Shown: piece after piece, positions 45,357-54,603 of the stretch
Layout: every line of letters begins with the position of its first letter
Position numbering within the stretch: position 1 is the stretch's first letter
Assembly (NCBI RefSeq): GCF_012932915.1
Contig: NZ_VCQU01000002.1
Span: forward strand, 62,001 to 126,000
Direction: 5' to 3'
DNA: 64,000 nucleotides
From: Antrihabitans stalactiti
Lineage (GTDB): Bacteria; Actinomycetota; Actinomycetes; Mycobacteriales; Mycobacteriaceae
Program-made: the position numbers and the translations under genes
Notes under the pieces: model-generated
What the model was told of the DNA's origin: nothing
The model's database searches: none
What the model saw: the letters and a program-made list of their open reading frames with translations, nothing else

Positions 45357-46402
45357 TTACCGTGACCGGCGCGAACAAGCGCTATGGCTCATTCGCCGCG
45401 CTGGACAACATTTCGCTCGACATCCCTTCCGGGTCGTTGACCGCGCTTCTCGGACCGTCGGGCTCGGGAAAGTCCACGTTGCTGCGGTCGATCGCGGGGC
45501 TGGAGAGCTTGGACTCCGGCGTCGTGACGATCTCGGGCAAGGACGTGACGCACGTGTCGCCGCAGAAGCGCGACATCGGCTTCGTCTTCCAGCATTACGC
45601 AGCGTTCAAGCACATGACGGTGCGCGACAACGTTGCGTTCGGCCTGAAGATTCGCAAGCGGCCGAAGCCCGAGATCGCCAAGCGCGTCGACGAGTTGCTC
45701 AAAATCGTCGGACTCGACGGTTTCCAGCACCGCTACCCGGCCCAACTGTCGGGCGGACAGCGGCAGCGTATGGCTCTCGCGCGTGCGCTTGCAGTCGATC
45801 CGCAGGTGCTGCTGCTCGACGAACCGTTCGGTGCGCTCGATGCCAAGGTCCGCGCGGATCTGCGGACCTGGCTGCGTCGGCTCCATGAAGAGGTCCATGT
45901 GACTACCGTGCTCGTGACCCACGATCAGGAGGAGGCGCTCGACGTCGCCGACCGGATCGCGGTACTGAACAAGGGTCGGATCGAGCAGGTCGGTACGCCG
46001 GAGGATCTCTACGATCGCCCGGCGAACGATTTCGTGATGTCGTTCCTCGGTGAAGTCGCGAAGCTGAACGGTCACCTGGTGCGGCCGCACGATATTCGTA
46101 TCGGACGCGATCCGAGCATGGCGCTGGTGCAGAACGAAGGGACCGCAGAGTCCGCGGGCGTCACCCGTGCCACGGTGGAACGCGTTGTGCACCTGGGCTT
46201 CGAGGTCAGGGTAGAGCTGCGCAATGCCGCGACGAACGAGCTGTTCTCGGCGCAGGTCACTCGTGGCGACAGCGAGGCGCTCGGTCTGCACGAAGGTGAG
46301 ACGGTCTATGCGCGGGCGACGCGGATCCCGGTGCTTCCCCAGCGGGTGATCGAGCCGGCAGCCGAGGGTGCCGTTGCTGTAACGGCCTCTGCGGCACGCT
46401 GA
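45353..46402 (+). CDS. cysA: Sulfate ABC transporter ATP-binding protein
   Basis: 349 residues. Walker [10 protein letters not shown] (34-42), the Q-loop in [14 protein letters not shown], signature [15 protein letters not shown] and Walker [16 protein letters not shown] are followed by the switch His in [16 protein letters not shown]-terminal TOBE-like domain (about 240-349) contains [12 protein letters not shown]. It drives the CysTW permease. A sulfatase gene follows 12 bp later on the same strand. Confidence 0.95.
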   Translation: MITVTGANKRYGSFAALDNISLDIPSGSLTALLGPSGSGKSTLLRSIAGLESLDSGVVTISGKDVTHVSPQKRDIGFVFQHYAAFKHMTVRDNVAFGLKIRKRPKPEIAKRVDELLKIVGLDGFQHRYPAQLSGGQRQRMALARALAVDPQVLLLDEPFGALDAKVRADLRTWLRRLHEEVHVTTVLVTHDQEEALDVADRIAVLNKGRIEQVGTPEDLYDRPANDFVMSFLGEVAKLNGHLVRPHDIRIGRDPSMALVQNEGTAESAGVTRATVERVVHLGFEVRVELRNAATNELFSAQVTRGDSEALGLHEGETVYARATRIPVLPQRVIEPAAEGAVAVTASAAR

Positions 46403-46414
46403 TCCGGATCGCTT

Positions 46415-47776
46415 GTGACGACCCAGCTGCGTGACAATGTCGTCCTCGTGCATTGGCACGATCTCGGCAAGCATCTGAGTGTGTACGGTCATCCGGCCGC
46501 GGCGAGCCCAAGGCTCGATGCTCTTGCCGCGGAAGGGATTCTGTTCACGCGAGCGCACGCGACGGCCCCGCTGTGCTCACCGTCGCGCGGGTCGCTGTTC
46601 ACCGGTCGATACCCACACAGCAACGGGTTGGTCGGCCTCGCACACCACGGCTGGGAGTATCGACCCGACGTCCGGACGTTGCCCAGCCTGTTATCGCAGA
46701 ATGGTTGGCACACAGCACTGTTCGGCATGCAGCACGAGACTTCGTTCCCGTCACGGTTGGGTTTCGACGAGTTCGACGTCTCGAACTCGTTCTGCGAGTA
46801 CGTGGTCGCCAAGTCGAACGAATGGCTGCGCTCGCCACCGGAGAAGCCGTTCCTGCTGACCGCCGGCTTCTTCGAGACGCATCGGCCGTATCCGCGGGAA
46901 CGGTATTCGCCCGTAGCGCCCGAAAGCGTCGATGTGCCGGACTATTTGCCGGACACGCCCGAGGTCCGCGCGGATCTCGCAGAGTTCTACGGCTCGGTCA
47001 CCGTCGCCGACGCGGCGGTCGGTGAATTGCTCGACACGCTGAAGGAAACGGGTCTGGACCGGTCGACGTGGGTGATCTTCGTGACCGATCACGGTCCGGC
47101 GTTCCCGCGGGCGAAATCGACGTTGTACGACCCGGGCACGGGGATTGCGCTGATCGTCGCGCCACCACGCGGACGCGAATTCGTGCCCAGTGTGTACGAC
47201 GAAATGTTCAGCGGCGTGGACCTGTTGCCGACAATCCTCGGTTTTCTGGGGCTGCCGGTCGCCGATGATGTCGAAGGCGTTTCCCACGCAACGCAATTGC
47301 TGTCCCCCGGGGTCGCGGGGTCGGTTCGCGACGCAGTCTTCACCTCGAAGACCTATCACGATTCTTTCGACCCGATCCGAGCGATCAGGACGAAGGAGTT
47401 CAGCTACATCGAGAATTACGCGAATCGACCGGAACTCGACCTGCCGTGGGACATCGAGGAAAGTCCGTCGGGTCAGGCAGTCGCCGCGCAGATCGGGCCG
47501 GACCGTCCCGCGCGCGAACTGTACGACCTGGTCGCCGATCCAGGTGAGCATCGCAACCTGGCATATGCGCCTGGTTACAAAGAGGTCGTGGAAGGTCTGG
47601 CGCTGCGCCTGCACGAGTGGCGACAGCGCACCGGCGATGTCATCCCGTCCGAGTTCGTCGGGACGCGAATCTCGGATCGCTACACGAACGATTACGCGAA
47701 AATCAAAGGGCTCGTTCGTATACCGCGTGCCGCACTCGGTAAGGATCGCGGCATCGACAAGCAGGCAGGCCCGTAA
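46415..47776 (+). CDS. Sulfatase (formylglycine-dependent, heparan N-sulfatase-like subfamily)
   Basis: 453 residues. The sulfatase signature CSPSRGSLFTGRYPHSNG supplies C54, the residue converted to formylglycine. The N-terminal metal loop reads HWHDLGKHLSVYG, where most sulfatases have Asp-Asp; His-Asp-Leu-Gly is used by a subgroup related to heparan N-sulfatases. A further metal motif is FVTDHGPAF. No signal peptide, so it probably acts in the cytoplasm. It follows the sulfate transporter in the same operon, and could release sulfate from organic esters or sulfamates for assimilation. The maturation enzyme gene is not in the window. Confidence 0.87.
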   Translation: MTTQLRDNVVLVHWHDLGKHLSVYGHPAAASPRLDALAAEGILFTRAHATAPLCSPSRGSLFTGRYPHSNGLVGLAHHGWEYRPDVRTLPSLLSQNGWHTALFGMQHETSFPSRLGFDEFDVSNSFCEYVVAKSNEWLRSPPEKPFLLTAGFFETHRPYPRERYSPVAPESVDVPDYLPDTPEVRADLAEFYGSVTVADAAVGELLDTLKETGLDRSTWVIFVTDHGPAFPRAKSTLYDPGTGIALIVAPPRGREFVPSVYDEMFSGVDLLPTILGFLGLPVADDVEGVSHATQLLSPGVAGSVRDAVFTSKTYHDSFDPIRAIRTKEFSYIENYANRPELDLPWDIEESPSGQAVAAQIGPDRPARELYDLVADPGEHRNLAYAPGYKEVVEGLALRLHEWRQRTGDVIPSEFVGTRISDRYTNDYAKIKGLVRIPRAALGKDRGIDKQAGP

Positions 47777-47782
47777 CCCACA

Positions 47783-47807
47783 GCTTGCGTTGTCGCGCAA
47801 GTAATTT
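47783..47807 (+). terminator. Weak terminator-like hairpin after the sulfatase gene
   Basis: CTTGCG (47784-47789) and CGCAAG (47796-47801) form a short stem with a 6-nt loop, followed by TAATTT. It lies just after the sulfatase stop and starts the AT-richest stretch in the region. Confidence 0.35.
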
Positions 47808-47857
47808 ACTCATAAAGATTTGAAATACCTTGCCGTGCAGGGTGATTCCGCTCAGGC

Positions 47858-47863
47858 TACGAT
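47858..47863 (+). promoter_or_regulatory. -10-like element TACGAT before stf0
   Basis: It ends 6 nt before the ATG of the sulfotransferase gene; no Shine-Dalgarno is present. The transcript is probably leaderless and separate from the sulfate operon. Confidence 0.5.
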
Positions 47864-47869
47864 CACACG

Positions 47870-48670
47870 ATGGCCCATCCGCAAACCTATCTGGTGCTCG
47901 GTTCGCAGCGCAGCGGAAGCACGCTACTCGTCGAATCGCTACGTGCCACCGGTGTCGCGGGCGAACCGCAGGAGTTCTTCCAGTACCTGCCCTCGACTAG
48001 CAGGGCTCCGCAGCCTCGTCAATGGTTCGAGGGTGTCACCGACGAGTCGATTCTCGCCAGACTGGCGCCGTTGGAGGCGGGAACGCCCGACACTCGGAGC
48101 AGCGAGCAATGGCGTGCCGACCTGTTACGCGACGGTCGGACCGCGAACGGAATCTGGGGCGGCAAGCTGATGTGGAATCAGACGCCCCTGGTCATCGACC
48201 GAGCGGCGGGATTGCCCGAGCGGTCCGGCACGGACCTACGCACTGCCCTCCGCGACATCCTCGGCGACGACATTCTGTTCATCCATATCGCGCGTCGTGA
48301 CGTCGTGCCCCAAGCAGTCTCGTTCTGGCGCGCAGTCCAAACGCAGACCTGGCGAGGGCAGGCCGACCCGGTGATCGACGGCCTGGCCGAGTATCACGCC
48401 GACGGCATCGCGCATTTCGTCACCATCCTGCGCGATCAAGAAGCCAACTGGAGCAAGTGGTTCACCGACGAACAGATCGAACCGATCGAGGTCGAATACC
48501 GCGACCTCGTGGCCAACACCACCGACGTGATCGGGCGGATCCTGAAGGAACTGGGTCAGGATCCGACGCTGGCGCCCGCGCCACCGCTTGAACGACAGGC
48601 CGGTAAACGCTCACTCGAATGGATCGAGCGGTACAAGGCAGACGCTGCACGAAAGGGACTACCCACATGA
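47870..48670 (+). CDS. stf0: Trehalose 2-sulfotransferase-type enzyme (Stf0 family)
   Basis: 266 residues. PAPS-binding loop [22 protein letters not shown] (5'-phosphosulfate binding) at residues 6-27 and EPQEFF after it, as in Stf0. Stf0 moves sulfate from PAPS to the 2-position of trehalose, the first step toward sulfolipid-like glycolipids in M. tuberculosis. Its stop overlaps a cysD gene (ATGA), and a cysNC fusion follows, so the donor is made in the same operon. Which acceptor this enzyme uses here is not shown. Confidence 0.85.
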   Translation: MAHPQTYLVLGSQRSGSTLLVESLRATGVAGEPQEFFQYLPSTSRAPQPRQWFEGVTDESILARLAPLEAGTPDTRSSEQWRADLLRDGRTANGIWGGKLMWNQTPLVIDRAAGLPERSGTDLRTALRDILGDDILFIHIARRDVVPQAVSFWRAVQTQTWRGQADPVIDGLAEYHADGIAHFVTILRDQEANWSKWFTDEQIEPIEVEYRDLVANTTDVIGRILKELGQDPTLAPAPPLERQAGKRSLEWIERYKADAARKGLPT

Positions 48671-49596
48671 GCACCGCGACAATCGAATTGGATACTAGGC
48701 GGGTCGACGAACTGCGTGTGCTCGAAGCCGAGTCGGTCCACATCATCCGAGAAGTGGTGGCCGAACTCGAACGGCCGGTACTCCTGTTTTCGGCAGGCAA
48801 GGATTCGATCGTCCTGCTTCGTCTCGCAGAGAAGGCATTTCGCCCGTCCCCGGTTCCCTTTCCAGTGCTGCACATCGACACCGGACACAACTTTCCCGAG
48901 GTGATCGAATTTCGCGACCGCCGTCTGAAAGAAGGTGGGCACAAGCTGATCGTCGGGTCCGTGCAGGAGACGATCGACTCAGGCCGGGTCCAGGAGGTCG
49001 GCGGACCGAGCGGCTCCCGCAACCGTCAGCAAACACGAACTCTGTTGGATGCCTTGGAAGCCGGCCGCTTCGACGCCGCGTTCGGCGGGGCCCGTCGCGA
49101 CGAAGAGCGTGCGCGTGCGAAGGAACGGGTGCTCAGCTTCCGTGACGAATTCGGTCAGTGGGACCCACGTGCGCAACGGCCCGAACCGTGGTCGCTGTAC
49201 AACGGCAGAATCCGGCGCGGCGAACAAGTCCGTGTGTTTCCGCTGAGCAACTGGACCGAACTCGATATCTGGCGCTACATCCAGTTGGAGGAACTCGAGC
49301 TGCCGTCGATCTACTTCGCGCACGAGCGAGAAGTGTTCGAACGCGACGGCATTCTGCTGGCCACTTCGGAGCACAGCACGCCGACGAAGTCGGAATCGCC
49401 TGCGGTCGAATGGGTTCGGTACCGCACGGTCGGAGACCTCACGATCACGGGTGCCGTTCGATCGCGAGCCACAGACATTCCCGGCGTCATCGCCGAGATC
49501 TCGGCAGCAACGGTGTCCGAGCGCGGCGAGACGCGCGCCGACGACCGAACGTCGGCAGCAGCGATGGAAGACCGCAAGCGGGAAGGCTACTTCTGA
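48667..49596 (+). CDS. cysD: Sulfate adenylyltransferase small subunit (PAPS-linked copy)
   Basis: 309 residues. The PP-loop motif [10 protein letters not shown] (about 50-60) binds [15 protein letters not shown] and [35 protein letters not shown] are family-typical, and the tail ends [13 protein letters not shown]. It forms APS from ATP and sulfate with the GTPase CysN. In this copy P-loop Gly-Gly is replaced by Ala-Gly (SAGKDS versus SGGKDS in the second copy). It belongs to the stf0-cysD-cysNC operon. Overlaps both neighbours. Confidence 0.93.
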   Translation: MSTATIELDTRRVDELRVLEAESVHIIREVVAELERPVLLFSAGKDSIVLLRLAEKAFRPSPVPFPVLHIDTGHNFPEVIEFRDRRLKEGGHKLIVGSVQETIDSGRVQEVGGPSGSRNRQQTRTLLDALEAGRFDAAFGGARRDEERARAKERVLSFRDEFGQWDPRAQRPEPWSLYNGRIRRGEQVRVFPLSNWTELDIWRYIQLEELELPSIYFAHEREVFERDGILLATSEHSTPTKSESPAVEWVRYRTVGDLTITGAVRSRATDIPGVIAEISAATVSERGETRADDRTSAAAMEDRKREGYF

Positions 49597-51473
49597 TGAC
49601 CACCACCACACCTGCCGGGCGGCAGCTGCTGCGCCTCGCGACAGCGGGATCCGTCGACGACGGCAAGAGCACGCTGATCGGACGGTTGCTGCACGACACC
49701 GACAGCCTGCCGCTGGATCACCTGGAATCGGTGACCGACGATGACGGTGAGCCCGACCTTGCGGCGTTGTCGGACGGCCTCCGCGCTGAGCGTGAGCAGG
49801 GCATCACGATCGACGTCGCGTATCGATTCTTCGCGACCGAGGATCGCAGCTACATCCTCGCCGATACTCCTGGGCACGAACGGTATACGCGAAACATGTT
49901 CACCGGCGCGTCGAATGCGCACGTCGCAATCCTGCTCGTCGACGCCCGTCACGGCGTGCTTCGGCAGACACGCCGACACGCAAGGATTGCGACACTGTTG
50001 GGTGTCCCGCACCTCGTCGCTGCGGTGAACAAAATCGACCTCGTCGATTACGACGAGGTGCGGTTCAAAGAAGTCGAAGCGGAGCTCGCTCAGTTGGCGC
50101 ACCGGCTCGGCGGGGTCGACCTCTCGGTGATTCCGATTGCAGCCAAGCACGGCGACAACGTGGTGCATCGGTCGACCAACACCGATTGGTACACGGGTCC
50201 GACACTGCTGGAGCATTTCCAGTCGATCGAACTTGTTGCGCCGCAAGCCGAACCGCGGGAGCTGCGGTTGCCGGTGCAGTGGGTTTCGCGCCCGACCGAG
50301 GGGGAGCGCAGGCGCTACACCGGCCGGTTGTCGGCTGGCACGTTGGCGGTCGGCGACTCGGTGGTGTCACTACCCGCCGGCACGCGGACGACCGTCACCG
50401 CTGTCGATACACTCGACGACTCCCGGACGGTTGCCGTTGCGCCGCTGTCTGTTTCGGTCGAGCTGGCCGACGACATCGATATCGGTCGTGGCGACGTTCT
50501 GATCAGCGGCGTCGACGACGCCCACGTGCCGGTGCTGGCGCGCGAGCTTGATGCGACGGTCTGCTGGTTCGGCGAGACCCCGCTGCGGGCCGGCGATCGA
50601 GTGGCACTGAAACACACCACCAAGACGGTCCGTGCGACGGTCCAGGCGCTCCACACGTTGCTCGACCCCGAGACGCTCGACGAGCACGACAATCCGGTCG
50701 CGTTGGCGCTCAACGACATCGGCGCCGTCACGTTGCGCACGAGTTCCATCGTGGTTGCAGACGATTACGCGGGCAACCGTGATGCCGGTGCCTTCATCCT
50801 CATCGACGAAACATCGAACGAAACCGTCGGCGCCGGAACGATTCTCGAAGCGCGTGAGGTCAAGCCAGGCGTGCAGACGAGGTCCGACATCAAGTGGCAT
50901 CCGTCGTCGCTGGACCGTAAGCACCGATGGACTGCAGTCCAGCAGCGTGGGGCGACGATCTGGTTCACGGGCTTGCCCGCGTCTGGCAAGTCGACGGTCG
51001 CAGTCGCGCTCGAACGCGTGCTCGTCGAATCCGGGCGTGCCGCATACCTTCTCGACGGTGACAACGTGCGCCACGGCATTTCCGACGACCTAGGCTTCTC
51101 TCCCGGCGACCGCGCAGAGAACATTCGTCGGGTCGGCCACCTGACGCGTCTCTTCGCCGATGCTGGCGTCGTGGCGTTGGCGTCGCTCGTGTCCCCGCTG
51201 GAATCGGATCGCGAGATTGCTCGCGCGCTCAATCATGCGGCGAAGCTGCCGTTCATCGAGGTGCACGTCGCCACGCCACTCGCCGAGTGCGAACGCCGCG
51301 ACCCTAAAGGTCTGTACGCGCGGGCACGAGCAGGCGAATTGAAGGGACTCACCGGCGTCGACGCGCCATACGAGCCGCCGCAGAATCCGGACCTGACCAT
51401 CGACACAACCGGTGCCAACATCGACGACCTGGTCGCCGAGGTACTGGAGGTGCTGGCTCAGTTCGAAAGCTGA
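49596..51473 (+). CDS. cysNC: Fused sulfate adenylyltransferase GTPase / APS kinase
   Basis: 625 residues. The N-terminal GTPase (1-430) has GSVDDGKSTLIGRLL, REQGITIDVAYRFF, DTPGHERYTRNM and NKIDLVD. The APS-kinase domain (about 450-625) has P-loop GLPASGKST, LDGDNVRHGI and a C-terminal region with KGLYARARAGE. Together with CysD it turns sulfate into PAPS, the donor for the upstream sulfotransferase. The second cysN in this window lacks the kinase. Its 3' end overlaps the convergent winged-helix gene by 16 bp. The ATG at 49596 shares a base with the cysD stop; longer frames would run into cysD. Confidence 0.95.
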   Translation: MTTTTPAGRQLLRLATAGSVDDGKSTLIGRLLHDTDSLPLDHLESVTDDDGEPDLAALSDGLRAEREQGITIDVAYRFFATEDRSYILADTPGHERYTRNMFTGASNAHVAILLVDARHGVLRQTRRHARIATLLGVPHLVAAVNKIDLVDYDEVRFKEVEAELAQLAHRLGGVDLSVIPIAAKHGDNVVHRSTNTDWYTGPTLLEHFQSIELVAPQAEPRELRLPVQWVSRPTEGERRRYTGRLSAGTLAVGDSVVSLPAGTRTTVTAVDTLDDSRTVAVAPLSVSVELADDIDIGRGDVLISGVDDAHVPVLARELDATVCWFGETPLRAGDRVALKHTTKTVRATVQALHTLLDPETLDEHDNPVALALNDIGAVTLRTSSIVVADDYAGNRDAGAFILIDETSNETVGAGTILEAREVKPGVQTRSDIKWHPSSLDRKHRWTAVQQRGATIWFTGLPASGKSTVAVALERVLVESGRAAYLLDGDNVRHGISDDLGFSPGDRAENIRRVGHLTRLFADAGVVALASLVSPLESDREIARALNHAAKLPFIEVHVATPLAECERRDPKGLYARARAGELKGLTGVDAPYEPPQNPDLTIDTTGANIDDLVAEVLEVLAQFES

Positions 51474-52504
51474 ACGCTGACCGTCGGAATTCCACGGAAA
51501 TCGGCAAGCCGCTGCGCCTGCACTTCGATCGCGTCCGTGTCCAGCGGCGCCCAAGGCTCGACGAGGATGGTGAGCTTCTTGCCTGCCGTCTTCGGCCGCC
51601 AGATCGCGACGATCTCGCCGCCGCGGACCACGGCACCCGGTCGACCGAGAACGGGCCAGAGTTGTTTTCGGCGAGCCTGGTCCGGCACGAGGAGTTCGCG
51701 GTCCCTCGCCTGGAGATACAGGTCGAATGGTCCGAGTAGACGCAGCGCGGTCGACTTCGCTTTGCCGAGCGCTGACGAGTCAGCCTCGAGGATCGAGCCG
51801 TGCTCGGTGTCGATGGCGTCGGCAGGCCACCGGGCTTTCACTTCGCCGACGGGGGAGTCGAGGTAGGACGCGACATGGGCTGGCTTCGCCGGGCCGAGCA
51901 GACGCAGGTAGCCGCGGATCAGGTCGAATCGGTCTGACACCGTCTCGGCAGGTCCGGTCCAGCCGTCGATCGGCCGCAACACCGGTGGCGACGTACCCGG
52001 TTCCAGTTCGAGTCCGGCCTGTAGCGCTGCGATCCGGAACGTCTGCTCGAAGGGGTGAGTTGCGTTGCAGGATCGGCAGAATCTGACGTACTCCTCTGGC
52101 AATGTCGCGGTGAGCGCTTGTGAGACTTCGCCTTTCACCATCGGACTCTGCACGATGTGGCGCATTTCGTCCGCGATCCGCTCGAGCGCCTGCAATGCGG
52201 GAATGCCGGCCTTGCGCAAGGGTGTGTTCGCATCGAAAATTCTCTTGCCTGCGTCTGCCTCGCTGAACGGTCGCGTGGCAGCGGCGACCTCGGCGATGTC
52301 TTTGCGACGGTAGGCGTGCGGTGCGCCGCGGATGGTCCACGCATAGACCAGGTCGTCGGGTGCTGCGTTTCTGACCGCCAGCGCCCACGGCGCACCGTCG
52401 GGTCCGGTGTCTTGCACCCCGACATCGAGAACCGCGGAGCCGGTCTGTGCGGCAAATCGGTAGGCCAGCACACGCTTGCGGTCCAGGGTCACTCCACCAT
52501 TCAA
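51458..52504 (-). CDS. Winged-helix DNA-binding domain protein (AlkZ/DUF1006-related)
   Basis: 348 residues. It fits the HTH_42/AlkZ-like family of winged-helix proteins: an N-terminal helical part (LDRKRVLAYRFAAQ), PRGAPHAYRRKD-like segment (IRGAPHAYRRKDIAEV), a middle wing (RGYLRLLGPAKPAHVASYLDSPVGEVKARWP) and the C-terminal GRPGAVVRGGEIVAIWRPK. Relatives include DNA glycosylases that remove interstrand crosslinks, so DNA repair is possible; many homologues are uncharacterised. It sits between the two sulfur operons and overlaps cysNC by 16 bp at the 3' end. Confidence 0.78.
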   Translation of the reverse strand: MNGGVTLDRKRVLAYRFAAQTGSAVLDVGVQDTGPDGAPWALAVRNAAPDDLVYAWTIRGAPHAYRRKDIAEVAAATRPFSEADAGKRIFDANTPLRKAGIPALQALERIADEMRHIVQSPMVKGEVSQALTATLPEEYVRFCRSCNATHPFEQTFRIAALQAGLELEPGTSPPVLRPIDGWTGPAETVSDRFDLIRGYLRLLGPAKPAHVASYLDSPVGEVKARWPADAIDTEHGSILEADSSALGKAKSTALRLLGPFDLYLQARDRELLVPDQARRKQLWPVLGRPGAVVRGGEIVAIWRPKTAGKKLTILVEPWAPLDTDAIEVQAQRLADFRGIPTVSVQLSN

Positions 52505-52521
52505 CCCCCGAGGGGCAAGCG

Positions 52522-53310
52522 TCAGGCCGAGATGCGGTCGGCGAGTTCGGCGAGAGCGCGGTCGTAGCGCGCGATCGCAACCTCTGCGAGAGCCGGATGC
52601 GTTCCGATGGTGTTGGCGTGGAGAGTGTTCGGCGAGAGCGCGGTCACTCGGTCAGTGAGCAGTCCGGGGGCGAGGAACCACGGAGCGACCACGATTCGTT
52701 GCGCACCTGCCGCGCGTAGTGAGGCGACTGCGTCCGTGACGCCCGGTTCGGTGGTCGCAAAGCATGTCTTCGCGGTCCAGGCGGTGCCTTGTGCGACCAG
52801 TCGGGCGATCCCATCCGTCTTGTGATTCGCGCTAGCCGATGACGAGCCGACAGCGGCGACCGCGACACCGACAGTCTCGTCGTCGAGATCGACGCCCGCC
52901 TCCAGAATTCGGTCGCGCACCGCGTCGACCAGCAACGGGTCGGAGCCGAGGACGTCTGACTGCGTCAAGCTCAGCCGGGAATGGCGGGCGAGGATCGCGG
53001 GAAGATCCACCCGAGCATGGAAAGCGCTGCCCAGCAGCAGCGGTACGACCACGGCTTCGCGATACCCATCGGCGACAACGCCATCGACGACGCAGTCGAT
53101 CGACGGCGCGTTCAGGTCGAGGAACGCGAGGCGCACGTCGAGGTCGGGCCTCGCAATACGGATTTGTTCGACCGCCGCGTGAATCGTTGCAGCTGAACGA
53201 GGGTCACGGCTGCCATGCGCAACCGCGATCAGCGGCTGCGCAGCCCCCTGTGCGCGAGTCTTACCCCCGGAGGGGTAAGACTCGCGCACAGTTGTGGGGG
53301 TGGCGGTCAA
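52522..53310 (-). CDS. Sirohydrochlorin ferrochelatase / cobaltochelatase-like (CbiX family)
   Basis: 262 residues from the TTG at 53310, which overlaps the cysN stop; a GTG at 53289 is an alternative. The fold begins PLIAVAHGSRDPRS, with the metal-ligand His in AHGSRD; a second half from about residue 150 has the related VAPWFLAPGLLTDRV. It puts iron into sirohydrochlorin to make siroheme, needed by the sulfite reductase NirA two genes upstream. No ATG, GTG or TTG lies between the family A palindrome and the fold, so either the palindrome encodes the first ~15 residues or initiation uses a non-standard codon. Confidence 0.85.
   Translation of the reverse strand: MTATPTTVRESYPSGGKTRAQGAAQPLIAVAHGSRDPRSAATIHAAVEQIRIARPDLDVRLAFLDLNAPSIDCVVDGVVADGYREAVVVPLLLGSAFHARVDLPAILARHSRLSLTQSDVLGSDPLLVDAVRDRILEAGVDLDDETVGVAVAAVGSSSASANHKTDGIARLVAQGTAWTAKTCFATTEPGVTDAVASLRAAGAQRIVVAPWFLAPGLLTDRVTALSPNTLHANTIGTHPALAEVAIARYDRALAELADRISA
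53249..53290. repeat. Family A palindromic repeat, copy 3 (perfect), inside a coding 5' end
   Basis: Perfect 19-bp arms TGTGCGCGAGTCTTACCCC and its complement around CGGA. It begins 16 bp after the cysN stop and is read through in frame as part of the chelatase ORF, coding for VRESYPSGGKTRAQ. In this copy the arms are exact. Confidence 0.92.
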
Positions 53311-54602
53311 GCCTTGCCGCCGACCTCGACCGCGCTCAGTACATTGCCGACCAGACCGGCGGCGAGGGTGTTGCCGCCTGCGGGATCGATGAGCAGGAAG
53401 CTGCCGGTGTGGCGGTTCACGGCGTAGTCGTCGGCGACGATCGGCTCGGCTACGCGAATCGAGATGAGGCCGATGTCGTTGAGCGCCAGGGTTTCCGGGT
53501 CGGGAGCAGCGGTGAGGTTCTGTTCGTCGAACCGCTCGACCAGGGTGCCGACGATTGCCTGGGTCGTACGCGTGCCGTGCTTGAGCAGCAGTCGCGCGCC
53601 GGGGCGGAGCGGCTTCTCGGCCAACCAGCAGACCGTGGCGTCGAATTCACCGATCGGCTCGGGTGCGTCGATCGGTGAGGCGATGGTGTCGCCACGGGAG
53701 ATGTCGACGTCGTCGCTGAGGACCAAGGTGACGCTGCGGCCGACCTGCGCGACGCTCAGTTCGCCGTCGGCGGTGTCGATGCGCTCGACCGTCGTGCGGA
53801 TGCCGGACGGCAGGACGACGACCTCGTCACCGGGTGATACCGAACCGGCGGCAACCTGGCCGGCGTAACCGCGGTAGTCCGGGTACTCGGCGGTACGTGG
53901 GCGGATCACGTACTGGACGGGGAAACGGAGGCCGATTTCGTGCCGGCCTGCGCTGTCGGCGTCGACCGGAACGGATTCCAGGTGCTCGATCAGCGACGGA
54001 CCATCGTAGTAGGGCGTGTTCTCCGATCGTGACGCGACGTTGTCGCCGTGCAATGCGGAGACCGGAATCTCGGTGACATCTTCGGTCGCCCAGCCCAGAG
54101 TGCTTGTGAGCGAGTTGAACTCGGCGGAGATATCGGCGAAGACCTTCGCGGGGTTGTCGACAAGGTCGATCTTGTTGACAGCCAGGACGAGCTTCGGCAC
54201 ACCCAGCAACGCGAGAACTGCTGCGTGCCTGCGGGTCTGCTCGATCACGCCCTTGCGTGCGTCGACGAGGAGGATGACGAGCTGCGCGGTCGAGGCGCCG
54301 GACACAGTGTTTCGCGTGTACTGCACGTGTCCGGGTGTGTCAGCGAGGACGAACGACCGCCGGGGAGTGGCGAAGTAGCGGTACGCCACGTCGATCGTGA
54401 TGCCCTGCTCGCGTTCGGCGCGGAGACCGTCGACAAGCAGTGAGAGGTCGGGCGTCGCCAGGCCCTTGTCGACCGACGCCCGAGTGACCGCGTCGATCTG
54501 GTCTGCGAGAACGGATTTCGTGTCGTACAAGAGGCGACCCACGAGCGTGGACTTGCCGTCGTCGACGCTGCCGGCGGTGGCAAGGCGCAGTAGATCACTC
54601 AT
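53307..54602 (-). CDS. cysN: Sulfate adenylyltransferase large subunit, GTPase (assimilatory copy)
   Basis: 431 residues. GTPase motifs GSVDDGKSTLVGRLL, REQGITIDVAYRYF, DTPGHVQYTRN and NKIDLVD, then the translation-factor-like beta domains. There is no APS-kinase domain, in contrast to the cysNC fusion at 49596. Starts at an ATG 1 bp after cysD. In the operon nirA-cysH-cysD-cysN-chelatase it makes APS for reduction, since CysH here is of the APS-reducing type. The longer upstream frame lies within cysD. Confidence 0.94.
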   Translation of the reverse strand: MSDLLRLATAGSVDDGKSTLVGRLLYDTKSVLADQIDAVTRASVDKGLATPDLSLLVDGLRAEREQGITIDVAYRYFATPRRSFVLADTPGHVQYTRNTVSGASTAQLVILLVDARKGVIEQTRRHAAVLALLGVPKLVLAVNKIDLVDNPAKVFADISAEFNSLTSTLGWATEDVTEIPVSALHGDNVASRSENTPYYDGPSLIEHLESVPVDADSAGRHEIGLRFPVQYVIRPRTAEYPDYRGYAGQVAAGSVSPGDEVVVLPSGIRTTVERIDTADGELSVAQVGRSVTLVLSDDVDISRGDTIASPIDAPEPIGEFDATVCWLAEKPLRPGARLLLKHGTRTTQAIVGTLVERFDEQNLTAAPDPETLALNDIGLISIRVAEPIVADDYAVNRHTGSFLLIDPAGGNTLAAGLVGNVLSAVEVGGKA

Positions 54603-54603
54603 G

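Noticed and set aside
47820-48170. A second ORF starting at 47820 as a leader of stf0
   Set aside because: It runs in another frame through stf0 for 270 bp, has no terminal cysteine run and its start is not preceded by a promoter at leaderless spacing.
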